Position numbers and translations under genes: made by a program. Positions 8,514 through 17,637 of a DNA stretch of 64,000 nucleotides are shown in pieces. Numbering within the stretch: position 1 is the first letter of the stretch; each line of letters starts with the position of its first letter. The stretch covers positions 186,001 to 250,000 of the forward strand of contig NZ_JASATX010000004.1 in the NCBI RefSeq assembly GCF_029952955.1, written 5' to 3'. Below the pieces are notes generated by a model. The model worked only from the letters and a program-made list of their open reading frames with translations, was not told the DNA's origin and made no database searches. The stretch comes from Ruicaihuangia caeni. Lineage in GTDB: Bacteria; Actinomycetota; Actinomycetes; Actinomycetales; Microbacteriaceae.

Positions 8514-11500
8514 ATGTCCGCCCGAGTCACTGCGATCGTCGTCGCCCGAGATGGCGCGAAGTACTTGCGGCGCACCCTTCAGGCGCTCGAATCCCAGTCG
8601 CGCCGCCCCGACGCGTTCATCGCCGTAGACGCCGCGTCGAGTGACGACTCGGGGGCGATCCTTTCGGAATCGGGCGCCGCGCAGGTCATACGCGTCGAAG
8701 GCAGGCCGAGCTTCGGGGCCGCTGTCAGTGCGGCGCTGCGAGTGGCCCCCGCATCCGTTCCGGCGTCATCCGGTGCTTCGGCAGTGTCGGCGCTCCTTCC
8801 CGGTGCGGCCTCGACGCCCGCCGGACCGAGCGGCGCTTCAACCGCCGACGACGAGTGGCTGTGGCTGCTCGCGCACGACAACGCGCCCCAGCCGCACGCC
8901 CTCGCCGCGCTGTTGAGCGCGATCGAGGTCGCTCCCTCCGTTGCGGTCGCCGGCCCCAAGCTGATGCGGTTCGATGACCCAGGCGTCATCTCGCAATGGG
9001 GTGAGACGCTCACGAAGTACGGCACATCGGTGATCACGGTGCGCGATGAGCTCGACCAGGGGCAGCACGACACGAAGAGTGATGTGCTCGGTGTCGCAGC
9101 GGGCGGCATGCTCGTGCGCCGCTCCGTCTGGGCTTCGCTCGGCGGCTTCGACCCGGCGTTGCCGAGCGCCGATGCCGCACTCGACTTCTGTGTGAGAGCG
9201 CGTCTCGCCGGGTTCCGGGTGGTGGGCGTGCCGGACGCGCGGGTGCTGAGCGCCGGCGGACCTGAACTCTTCGGACGTCGAGCGGTGTCGGGCATCGCGC
9301 AGCACCGCATCGCGAGGACGGCGCAACTGCACCGTCGGATGGTGTACGCGCCGGCCGCCGCGCTCCCGATCCACTGGCTCTCGTTGCTGCCGCTGGCGAT
9401 CCTGCGCTCGCTCGGGCACCTCATCTCCAAACGGCCCGACTTCATCCCAGGTGAGTTCGCCGCGGCCCTCGCGGTCATGTTCGGCGGCGCACGCGTGTTC
9501 CCGGCGCGAAGGAACCTGCGCCGGCACCGCTCGGCGGGCTGGCCCGCGATCAGCCCGCTCCGCATGACCATCGCCGAGAAGCGCGAGCTGCGAGCTCATG
9601 AGCGCGACCGGTACGAGCGAGCGATCGGCACCCTGCGGCCGCACGGTGCTCAAGAGCATCCCGACTTCTTCACGGGCGGAGGCGCCTGGGTGGCGCTGCT
9701 CGCCGCTGTGGCAGCGGTCGTCGCGTTCGGCGGGTTCGCGGCATCCGCGGCGCTCAGCGGAGGTGGACTCGCGCCGCTGAGCGTCACCCCGGGTGAACTC
9801 TGGTCGAACACCGGAGTGGGCTGGAGGGATGCCGGCGCCGGTTTCATTGGTGCCGCAGACCCCTTCGCCTGGGTGCTCGCCGTCTTCGGTTCGATGGCAT
9901 TCTGGGTTCCCTCCACCGCGATCATCGCCGTCACGCTGCTCGCCATGCCGGTGGCCGCCATCGGCGCCTGGCTGGTCATCGCTCGGCTCTCGAAGCGATC
10001 GTGGGCCCCCAACGTCGGCGCCCTAGCGTGGGCCTTCGCCCCGCCCCTTCTGACCGGTCTGACACAGGGACACCTCGGCGCCTCCATCGCCCACGCGGTG
10101 TTGCCGTGGCTCCTGCTCGCGGGCCTCCTCGCACTGCGCAGTTGGACGGCAGCCGGGGCCGCGGCACTGCTGTTCGCCGTCGTCGTGGCGTGCGCTCCGA
10201 TGCTCTGGCCGGCACTGCTCATCGCCTGGGTGATCTCGATGGCCACCCGCCCTCGCTCGATCCATCGGCTCGCAATCGCGCCGATTCCTGCACTCGTGCT
10301 CTTCGCCCCGTACTTCATGGACCACCTGCGTCAAGGGACGCCGCTCGCCGTGTTCGCCGAGCCCGGAGTGCCGGCGCTTCCCGCCTCCGGTGCCATCGAC
10401 TCCGGGTGGCAACTCGCCCTCGGTGCGCCTCAGCTCGGCCTGCACGGATGGTCGGCCATCGCCGCGGTGCTCGGCTTCGAGGGCACACCGGTTGCGGCGG
10501 TCGTCGTCGCGGCGCTCACAGCGCCGATCGCGGTGCTGGCGCTGCTCGCGATGTTCCTGCGCTCGGCGCGCATCGCACTGCCAGCGCTCGTGCTGGCGCT
10601 GCTCGGCTACGTGACCGCGGTGGCCTGCTCGCACGTCGCGCTCGTGTTCGTCGACGGACAGCCGCTCACCATTTGGCCCGGTGCGGGACTCAGTCTCTAC
10701 TGGCTCGGAATCACCATCGCAGCAGCCGCGGCGCTCGACGCCATCCGCGTCGCTGTGGCGCCCGCAGGGCTCGTGAGCGCGATCTCGTTGATGCTGCTCG
10801 CATCACCCCTCATCGCCGCCCCGCATCTGGGCACGGCTGCCGTCCGAGGCACGGACGGCTCGATGCTCCCCGCCTACGTGACGGCTGAGGCGGCCCGCGA
10901 TCCAGAGCTCGGCACACTGCTGCTGCGCGCGCTGCCCGACTCCAGCGGATTCGCCGCCGAGCTGCAGCGGGGCGCCGGCGCCTCGCTCGATCAGCGTTCG
11001 ACGCTCGCTGCGGCGTCACCGGTCGGGCGTGCTTCAGATGGCGACGCCGCCGAGCGGGCCGCCCTCATCGGCGAGCTCGCCGCGAACCTCTCGGTGCCGA
11101 GTGGATACGACGCCCGCCCGGCGCTCGACGCGTTGAAGATCGGCTTCGTCGTGCTGGCGACGCCGGCAACCGGGGCCGATTCAGCCGCCGCCATCTCTGC
11201 ACGGCCGACCGCAGTCGCCCACGGTGATGCGACGGCACAAGCCGCTCAGGCGCTTGACCAGAACGACCTTTTCGTGGCGGTGGGAGAGACGCGCTACGGC
11301 ACGCTCTGGCGGGTGGTGGAGCCGAGCACCGCACCCCTCGAGCTTCCGGATGCCGGCACCCGCCCGCTGCTAGTGAACATCGTCGTCGGCACGGTGATCG
11401 GGCTCACCCTGCTGCTCGCGCTACCGACCGGAGTGCGGCACCGCCGTATTCGTCGCGCAACGGATGCCGAGATCGTCGCCGCGTCCAGGCGCCGCCGCGC

Positions 11501-11645
11501 CGAGCCGGACGCCGAAGCAGTCGTCGGCGAGCCACGAGACGAGCGCTCCGAGCCGGCGCTCGTAGGGGCAAACGAGACGCGTGATCGCACCGCGACGCAG
11601 GGTTCCTCTGAGACCCTGGAGGAGATGCCCGATGCACGAGCCTGA
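8514..11645 (+). CDS. Large glycosyltransferase family 2 membrane protein
   Basis: 1043 residues. Residues 1-250 are a GT-A (family 2) domain: the start VTAIVVARDGAKYLRRTLQAL and the aspartate pattern AVDAASSDDSG fit nucleotide-sugar binding, and GGMLVRRSVW..LGGFD is the usual acceptor-side motif. An inserted Ala/Ser/Pro-rich stretch (about residues 80-115) interrupts the domain. From about residue 390 there are many hydrophobic segments, so the rest is a polytopic membrane region, followed by a soluble C-terminal part and a charged tail. Likely role is sugar transfer in the cell envelope; donor and acceptor are unknown. Its end overlaps the next gene by 14 bases, so they are co-translated. 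Confidence 0.88.
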   Translation: MSARVTAIVVARDGAKYLRRTLQALESQSRRPDAFIAVDAASSDDSGAILSESGAAQVIRVEGRPSFGAAVSAALRVAPASVPASSGASAVSALLPGAASTPAGPSGASTADDEWLWLLAHDNAPQPHALAALLSAIEVAPSVAVAGPKLMRFDDPGVISQWGETLTKYGTSVITVRDELDQGQHDTKSDVLGVAAGGMLVRRSVWASLGGFDPALPSADAALDFCVRARLAGFRVVGVPDARVLSAGGPELFGRRAVSGIAQHRIARTAQLHRRMVYAPAAALPIHWLSLLPLAILRSLGHLISKRPDFIPGEFAAALAVMFGGARVFPARRNLRRHRSAGWPAISPLRMTIAEKRELRAHERDRYERAIGTLRPHGAQEHPDFFTGGGAWVALLAAVAAVVAFGGFAASAALSGGGLAPLSVTPGELWSNTGVGWRDAGAGFIGAADPFAWVLAVFGSMAFWVPSTAIIAVTLLAMPVAAIGAWLVIARLSKRSWAPNVGALAWAFAPPLLTGLTQGHLGASIAHAVLPWLLLAGLLALRSWTAAGAAALLFAVVVACAPMLWPALLIAWVISMATRPRSIHRLAIAPIPALVLFAPYFMDHLRQGTPLAVFAEPGVPALPASGAIDSGWQLALGAPQLGLHGWSAIAAVLGFEGTPVAAVVVAALTAPIAVLALLAMFLRSARIALPALVLALLGYVTAVACSHVALVFVDGQPLTIWPGAGLSLYWLGITIAAAAALDAIRVAVAPAGLVSAISLMLLASPLIAAPHLGTAAVRGTDGSMLPAYVTAEAARDPELGTLLLRALPDSSGFAAELQRGAGASLDQRSTLAAASPVGRASDGDAAERAALIGELAANLSVPSGYDARPALDALKIGFVVLATPATGADSAAAISARPTAVAHGDATAQAAQALDQNDLFVAVGETRYGTLWRVVEPSTAPLELPDAGTRPLLVNIVVGTVIGLTLLLALPTGVRHRRIRRATDAEIVAASRRRRAEPDAEAVVGEPRDERSEPALVGANETRDRTATQGSSETLEEMPDARA

Positions 11646-13125
11646 GCCCGTGAGCCGTGCGGCTCTCGGCCTGCGGATCGCCGGCGGCATCGTCGCGCTC
11701 GCAGTCGCGGCAGCAACCATTGGAGCGGCGAGCTTCCTGCCGCTTCCACGATTGCAGGCGGAGCCCTCCGAAGCAGATGTCCGTCCCGTGGGAAGCGCGC
11801 AGTCGCGCACGTGCCCTGGCGGGCTCTTGCGCCTCGGCGATGAGTCCGGTCACGACGCGAACGCGCTCGCCACAGTGGGCGCAGCCCAGCTGACCAGCAC
11901 GGGACCGCTCGAAGCCGTCGGCATCGACAGCACAGCCGGCGGCGAGACTCCGAGTCTCGTCACCCAGCCCGGAGTGGGCGCGGCCGAGGTATCCGCCGCG
12001 CAATCGCAGCACGCCGACAGCGATGCCGTGCGGGGCTTCGCGGCGTCCGACTGCGCCGCCCCGGCGAGTGACGTGTGGATCGTCGGCGGAGCGAGCACCG
12101 TCGGGCGCACCGGAGTGCTCATCGTCACGAATCCCACAGAGGTCGCTGCCACCGTCGATATCTCGCTCTTCGGCGCAAGTGGGCCCATCGCGGCGCCGGG
12201 CGCCACAGGCATCGTCATCTCGCCGCGGGCCCAGCGCCTCGTGCCGCTCGCCGCGTTCGCCCCTGATGAGGAAGCACCCGTCGTGCGCGTGCAGAGCCGA
12301 GGCGGCGGCATCACGGCGACCCTCCAGCAGACCACGGAACGCGGCATCGTCGCCGACGGCGCCGACTGGGTCGCCTCCGCCCTGCCAGGCGAGCGGCTGA
12401 CGATTCCCGGCGTGACGGTGCGTGCCTCTGCACTCGTGCGACAGCACCTGGCGACGGCGGGATTCGCCGATCTCGCGCCTGTGCTGCGGCTCATGACGGT
12501 CGGCGACGAGCCGGTCACGGCGACCGTCGGCATCGCCCCGGTGAGCTCGGGAGGGGTCGGCCGATCGCTCGAGCGCGAACTCGTGCCGGGAGTGGTGACC
12601 GAGGTGCCGCTCACGGAGCTCGAAGACGGTGACTATGTCGTGCGCATCGAGAGCGACGCGCCGCTCGTGGCGGGCGTTCGCGTGTCGACGGTGTCGGCGG
12701 CGGCGACTGGCGCACCAGGATCGAGCGGCTCGGCGGATGCCGCGGCATCCCGTGCTGGTGACTTCATGTGGCTTGCTGCCGCGCCCCGGTTGGTCGAACC
12801 GACGCAGTTCAGTGTTCCAGCAGGACCGGCCCCGCGACTGCACTTGAGCAACTCGTCGACATCGCCCGCGACCGTGACGCTCGAGCGCGTGGGCGCCGAC
12901 ACTCAGATCGTCGAGATCGCGGCGGGAGGTGCAGCCGTGATGCCGCTCGCGCCGGTCTCGGCGTACAGGATCTCGATCGACGGCGCCTCGGATGCTGTTG
13001 GTGACGACCCGAAGTCGCCGCAACTGCACGCCGCAGTGGTGTTCGCGGGGGAGCGCGCACTCGCCGCGTACCCGCTGGCGGCGGCCGCGGCGGCGGAGCC
13101 GCGCGTGCGCATAGTGCTGCAGTAG
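11632..13125 (+). CDS. DUF5719-like exported protein
   Basis: 497 residues with a single N-terminal hydrophobic segment (about residues 10-38) and a long Ala/Gly/Val-rich, beta-type extracellular part. Sequence and gene position (between a large GT2 protein and DUF1025/DUF3499 genes) match what is annotated as DUF5719 in actinobacteria, but I recognise it mainly by context. The start is fixed by a strong GGAGGAG seven bases upstream, inside the end of the glycosyltransferase gene. Frames open further upstream have no ribosome site. Probable envelope partner of the glycosyltransferase; no enzymatic motif seen. Confidence 0.8.
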   Translation: MHEPEPVSRAALGLRIAGGIVALAVAAATIGAASFLPLPRLQAEPSEADVRPVGSAQSRTCPGGLLRLGDESGHDANALATVGAAQLTSTGPLEAVGIDSTAGGETPSLVTQPGVGAAEVSAAQSQHADSDAVRGFAASDCAAPASDVWIVGGASTVGRTGVLIVTNPTEVAATVDISLFGASGPIAAPGATGIVISPRAQRLVPLAAFAPDEEAPVVRVQSRGGGITATLQQTTERGIVADGADWVASALPGERLTIPGVTVRASALVRQHLATAGFADLAPVLRLMTVGDEPVTATVGIAPVSSGGVGRSLERELVPGVVTEVPLTELEDGDYVVRIESDAPLVAGVRVSTVSAAATGAPGSSGSADAAASRAGDFMWLAAAPRLVEPTQFSVPAGPAPRLHLSNSSTSPATVTLERVGADTQIVEIAAGGAAVMPLAPVSAYRISIDGASDAVGDDPKSPQLHAAVVFAGERALAAYPLAAAAAAEPRVRIVLQ

Positions 13126-13176
13126 CGGCGCAGCGTTCGCTGACTGCCAGCGCGGCCCGGCAGGGAAGCAGCCGGA

Positions 13177-13605
13177 CTAGAAGTGGTGGAAGCGGTCCGG
13201 CGAGATCTCCCACGGGTCGCGGCCGAGCAGTTCGGCGACCGCGTGGAACACGCAGCTCTCGATCACCGCACGGCGGTGCCAGTCGTCGTTCCGGTGCAGC
13301 TTCGTCATGCGCTGAATAGGAAGGCGGTACAGCACGATCCGTCGCTCTCGCGGATACACGCGCCACCGCTCGAGCCGATCCGCCGCGCTCTTCTCGGGCA
13401 GTGCGGCCACCTCGAACCGCACATCCTCGAGCTGTCCGGGGAACACTCCGCGCAGGTAGTCGGCCGTCGAGGCGACGATGAGGTCGAAGAACTCGACTCG
13501 ACCGTTCAGCGGAGGCAGGAACGGGCCTGCGACCGAGGATCGGATCCCGCGGTGCCGGTCGCGCCGTCCGTTGCGCCGAGCCGCCGCGTGTCGGGTTCGT
13601 GGCAT
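13177..13605 (-). CDS. DUF1025 'metallopeptidase family' protein lacking the HExxH site
   Basis: 142 residues: a basic N-terminal tail then a compact domain with PLNGRVEFFDLIVASTADYL, RERRIVLYRLPIQRM and a C-terminal AVIESCVFHAVAELLGRDP. The layout is that of the small zincin-like DUF1025 family, in which the last helix normally carries HExxH. Here that helix reads FHAVAELLG, with no second metal histidine, so peptidase activity is doubtful. The gene runs opposite to DUF3499 from a 44-base divergent spacer and converges on the DUF5719-like gene. Neighbourhood equals the mycobacterial Rv3259/Rv3258c pair. Confidence 0.75.
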   Translation of the reverse strand: MPRTRHAAARRNGRRDRHRGIRSSVAGPFLPPLNGRVEFFDLIVASTADYLRGVFPGQLEDVRFEVAALPEKSAADRLERWRVYPRERRIVLYRLPIQRMTKLHRNDDWHRRAVIESCVFHAVAELLGRDPWEISPDRFHHF

Positions 13606-13634
13606 GGCGCAAGCCTAGTCGCCGCGCCCGCGCC

Positions 13635-13640
13635 TAGGCT
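13635..13640 (+). promoter_or_regulatory. TAGGCT -10 box in front of the DUF3499 gene
   Basis: TAGGCT ends nine bases before the ATG at 13650 with no ribosome site between, so the message is predicted to be leaderless or nearly so. Confidence 0.5.
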
Positions 13641-13649
13641 GGTCGGGCC

Positions 13650-13880
13650 ATGAGTGCCCGACCCTGCAGCAAGATCGCGTGCGGTCGAGACGCGGTCTCG
13701 ACGCTCACCTACGACTACGCCGACTCGATGGCCGTGCTCGGCCCGCTGAGCCTCGCCCCGGAGCCGCACAGCTACGACTTGTGCGCCCGTCATGCCGAGC
13801 GGATGTCGGTACCGCAGGGCTGGCAGGTCGTGCGCCATGTGCTCGTCACCGACCCCCTGCCGGGCGTCGTCGACGCCTGA
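13650..13880 (+). CDS. DUF3499 family small protein
   Basis: 76 residues. Two cysteine/histidine groups are visible: PCSKIACGR near the N-terminus and [11 protein letters not shown] near residue 48, so it probably binds zinc as a treble-clef or zinc-ribbon fold. The middle [17 protein letters not shown] is the conserved core of DUF3499, a family confined to actinobacteria and normally found next to DUF1025 and whiB2. Function unknown. Length is at the short end for the family. It is followed 113 bases later by ahcY. Confidence 0.88.
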   Translation: MSARPCSKIACGRDAVSTLTYDYADSMAVLGPLSLAPEPHSYDLCARHAERMSVPQGWQVVRHVLVTDPLPGVVDA

Positions 13881-13993
13881 ACGCCCGGCCTCCCGAGCGA
13901 CGCGCTCCGACGATCGCCGATGAGCGGTGGCGCGCCCAACGGGTCCGCGCCTCGCAGCAACCGCCCACGCGGCGGAGTGGGAGAATCGACACC

Positions 13994-15460
<1,467 letters not shown>

Positions 15461-15548
15461 CGCAGACGGTCGCGGCACCCGGGCTCTGACGCACGCGACC
15501 TCAAGGCCGCGACGCCGCGGCCCGTACCGGTCCGCTCGCCCTCCCCCC

Positions 15549-15582
15549 TAGACTGGGGGTGAAACCCGAGAGTCGCTCGGGT
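15549..15582 (+). promoter_or_regulatory. Promoter and 5' leader hairpin of the septum-formation lipoprotein gene
   Basis: A TAGACT -10 box (15549-15554) precedes a perfect 7-bp stem ACCCGAG/CTCGGGT with a five-base loop (15564-15582). A second small stem CCGGC/GCCGG follows further down the roughly 100-base leader, before the AAGGAAGGAA ribosome site. The leader is clearly structured, but I cannot match it to a known riboswitch. Confidence 0.4.
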
Positions 15583-15665
15583 GACAGCGTGGTCCGGCGA
15601 ACGCCGCTCCTTCCTACGCCGGCACGCACGCCGGACGCGCGTGCGCCAAGGAAGGAACCTCAACC

Positions 15666-16196
15666 ATGACTGCTCTGCGCTCCGCAGCCGCTCCGCAGCC
15701 GGCAGCCACCGCCGTCCGTCGCTCCATCGCGGCCGGCGTCGGCGTCTTCGCCCTCACGCTCGCCGTGAGCGGATGCTCGCTGCCCGGTGGTGAGACCGTC
15801 ACCCGCGACGCCGACACCCGTGAGGTCACCGAGTCGGGCGATGCTGACGTGTTCGCGCTGCAGGTCGGCGACTGCTTCAACGACACGACCTCCGAGTCGA
15901 TCGCGCATGTGCCGGCCGTTCCCTGCTCCGAGTCGCATGACAACGAGGTGTTCCACATCTTCGACATGGAAGACGGCGAGTACCCCGGCGACGAGGCGAT
16001 CATGATGGCCGCCTTCGAGCAGTGCGTGCCGCCCTTCGAGGAGTTCGTCGGCATGTCGTACGAGGAGTCGGTGCTCGATGTCTTCCCCATCACCCCTTCG
16101 GGCGAGACCTGGGCCGCCGATGACCGCGAGGTCGTCTGCGCGATCTGGGACACCACTGGCCGCGTGAGCGGCACACTGGCCGGGGCGGCTCGCTGA
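15666..16196 (+). CDS. Lipoprotein with septum-formation domain
   Basis: 176 residues. N-terminal signal with lipobox AVSGC near residue 37, so the protein is predicted to be lipid-anchored on the outer face of the membrane. The mature part fits the Septum_form family: VGDCFNDT, VPCSESHDNEVFHIFDM and a C-terminal VVCAIWD, with paired cysteines likely to form disulfides. The family is actinobacterial and named for an association with septum formation; a biochemical role is not known to me. The start has a strong AAGGAAGGAACC upstream. It is monocistronic, ending at a strong hairpin. Confidence 0.85.
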   Translation: MTALRSAAAPQPAATAVRRSIAAGVGVFALTLAVSGCSLPGGETVTRDADTREVTESGDADVFALQVGDCFNDTTSESIAHVPAVPCSESHDNEVFHIFDMEDGEYPGDEAIMMAAFEQCVPPFEEFVGMSYEESVLDVFPITPSGETWAADDREVVCAIWDTTGRVSGTLAGAAR

Positions 16197-16213
16197 CCGC
16201 AGCGCACTCTCTC

Positions 16214-16263
16214 GATTCAGGGTCGGCGTTCGCGCCGGCCCTGAATCGTTCCGGCTCCTTTTT
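16214..16263 (+). terminator. Intrinsic terminator between septum-formation gene and ku
   Basis: A 15-bp stem starting GATTCAGGG and closing CCCTGAATC with a TTCG tetraloop (16214-16247, one G-U pair) is followed by TTTTT at 16259-16263. It lies between two convergent genes and may stop transcription from both sides. Confidence 0.8.
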
Positions 16264-16298
16264 CGACACCTCCTCGGATGCTGGAAGTCCGGCCCTGA

Positions 16299-17561
16299 TC
16301 AGCTCGCCTTCCGCTTCTTCGGCGCCGTCGTCTTCGGTGCGGTGGCCTTCGCCGCCGTGGTCTTCGCGCCGGTCGCCTTCCGCGCGGCCGGTCGCTTCGC
16401 TGCAGGCTTGGCCGTGCTCTTGGATGACGCCGTGCTCTTGGATGACGGTGTGGTCTTGGATGACGCCGTGGTCTTGCGGGAGGTCGTGGACTTCGCAGCC
16501 GATGCGGCCGTCTTGCGTCCGCCGCTGCTCTTGGTCGATGTGGTCGCCTTCTTCCCGCTCGCCGGGGTCTTCGGGCTTCCCGAGGATTCTGCCTCGTCGG
16601 CTTCTGTCGCTTTCGAAGCCGTTCGAGACGACTTCGATTCGGATGCCGTCTTGGCCTTGGTCGTCGACGCGCGCCGCTTGGCGGCCGGCTTCTCGGCGCC
16701 ATCCCCGACGTCGGCAGTGTCACCCTCGTCGGACCCGACGTCCTCCCCGGCTGCTGCGCCGCCGGCATCCGCCCCGCCGCGCGCCTTGGCCACGCTGGCT
16801 CGCAGCGCCTGCATCAGGTCGATGACCTCGCCGCCGCCTTCCTCTTCTGGCGCCTCGCCGAATGTCGCCTCGGTGTCGATGGCGTCGCCCTGCTCGAGCT
16901 TCGCCTCGATCAGCGTGCGCAACTCCTGCTGGTACTCATCCACGAACTGGTCGGGCTCGAAGTCATCGGCGAATGACTCGACGAGCGCAGCCGAGAGCTC
17001 GAGCTCCTTGTCTGAGATGCGCACTTTCTGATCCAGCGCCGGAAAGCTCGCGTCACGCACTTCGTCGGCCCACAGCATCGTCTGGATCACCAGCACTCCC
17101 TCGCGCACCCGGAGCGCAGCGAGACGCGTCTTCTGCCGGAGCGCGAAGCGCACGATCGCGGTGCGGTCGGTCGACTCCAGCGTGCGGAGCAGCAACTGGT
17201 AGGCCTTCGGAGATGCCGAGTCGGGCTCGAGGAAATAGCTCTTGTCGAGCATGATCGGGTCGATCTGGTCGCTCGGCACGAACTCGACCACCTCGATCTC
17301 ACGACTCCGCTCAGCCGGCAGCGCCGCCAGGTCCTTGTCGGTGAGCACGACCGTGCGCTCGCCATCGTCGTAGGCCTTGTCGATGTCCTGGTACTTCACG
17401 ACCTGGTTGCACACTTCGCAGCGGCGCTGGAAGCGGATGCGGCCGCCATCGCGGTCGTGCACCATATGCAGCGACACGTCGTGGTCCTCAGTAGCGGCGT
17501 ACAACTTCACCGGAACGTTCACGAGCCCGAACGTGAGCGCCCCTTTCCAGATGGCTCTCAT
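16299..17561 (-). CDS. ku: Ku homodimer, non-homologous end-joining protein
   Basis: DNA-end-binding protein of bacterial NHEJ, 420 residues. The start MRAIWKGALTFGLVNVPVKLY is the standard Ku N-terminus; in-frame upstream residues are not conserved. Residues 1-265 form the Ku core (RFQRRCEVCNQVVKYQDI, EVVEFVPSDQIDPIMLDKSYFLEP). The last ~150 residues are a Lys/Ala/Ser/Thr-rich, histone-H1-like tail built from short repeats; such tails in actinobacterial Ku aid DNA binding. It is divergent from ligD with 76 bases between start codons, so the two repair genes probably share a control region. Confidence 0.97.
   Translation of the reverse strand: MRAIWKGALTFGLVNVPVKLYAATEDHDVSLHMVHDRDGGRIRFQRRCEVCNQVVKYQDIDKAYDDGERTVVLTDKDLAALPAERSREIEVVEFVPSDQIDPIMLDKSYFLEPDSASPKAYQLLLRTLESTDRTAIVRFALRQKTRLAALRVREGVLVIQTMLWADEVRDASFPALDQKVRISDKELELSAALVESFADDFEPDQFVDEYQQELRTLIEAKLEQGDAIDTEATFGEAPEEEGGGEVIDLMQALRASVAKARGGADAGGAAAGEDVGSDEGDTADVGDGAEKPAAKRRASTTKAKTASESKSSRTASKATEADEAESSGSPKTPASGKKATTSTKSSGGRKTAASAAKSTTSRKTTASSKTTPSSKSTASSKSTAKPAAKRPAARKATGAKTTAAKATAPKTTAPKKRKAS
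16414..16467. repeat. 18-bp tandem repeat in the ku 3' end
   Basis: Three consecutive 18-bp units (GTGCTCTTGGATGACGCC and close variants) plus a degenerate fourth encode the SSKTTA/SSKSTA six-residue repeats of the Ku tail. It is a slippage-prone tract likely to vary in copy number between strains. Confidence 0.8.
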
Positions 17562-17637
17562 GCACACAGTGTGCTCTGCCGGGCTCTTCATGCCACCTCT
17601 CGCAGCGCGCGCTTGCGCGTCCGGGTCACCATGTCCC

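Noticed and set aside
13881-13993. Possible SAH riboswitch before ahcY
   Set aside because: The leader is GC-rich with short complementary pieces, but I could not fit the conserved core of a known SAH or SAM riboswitch.
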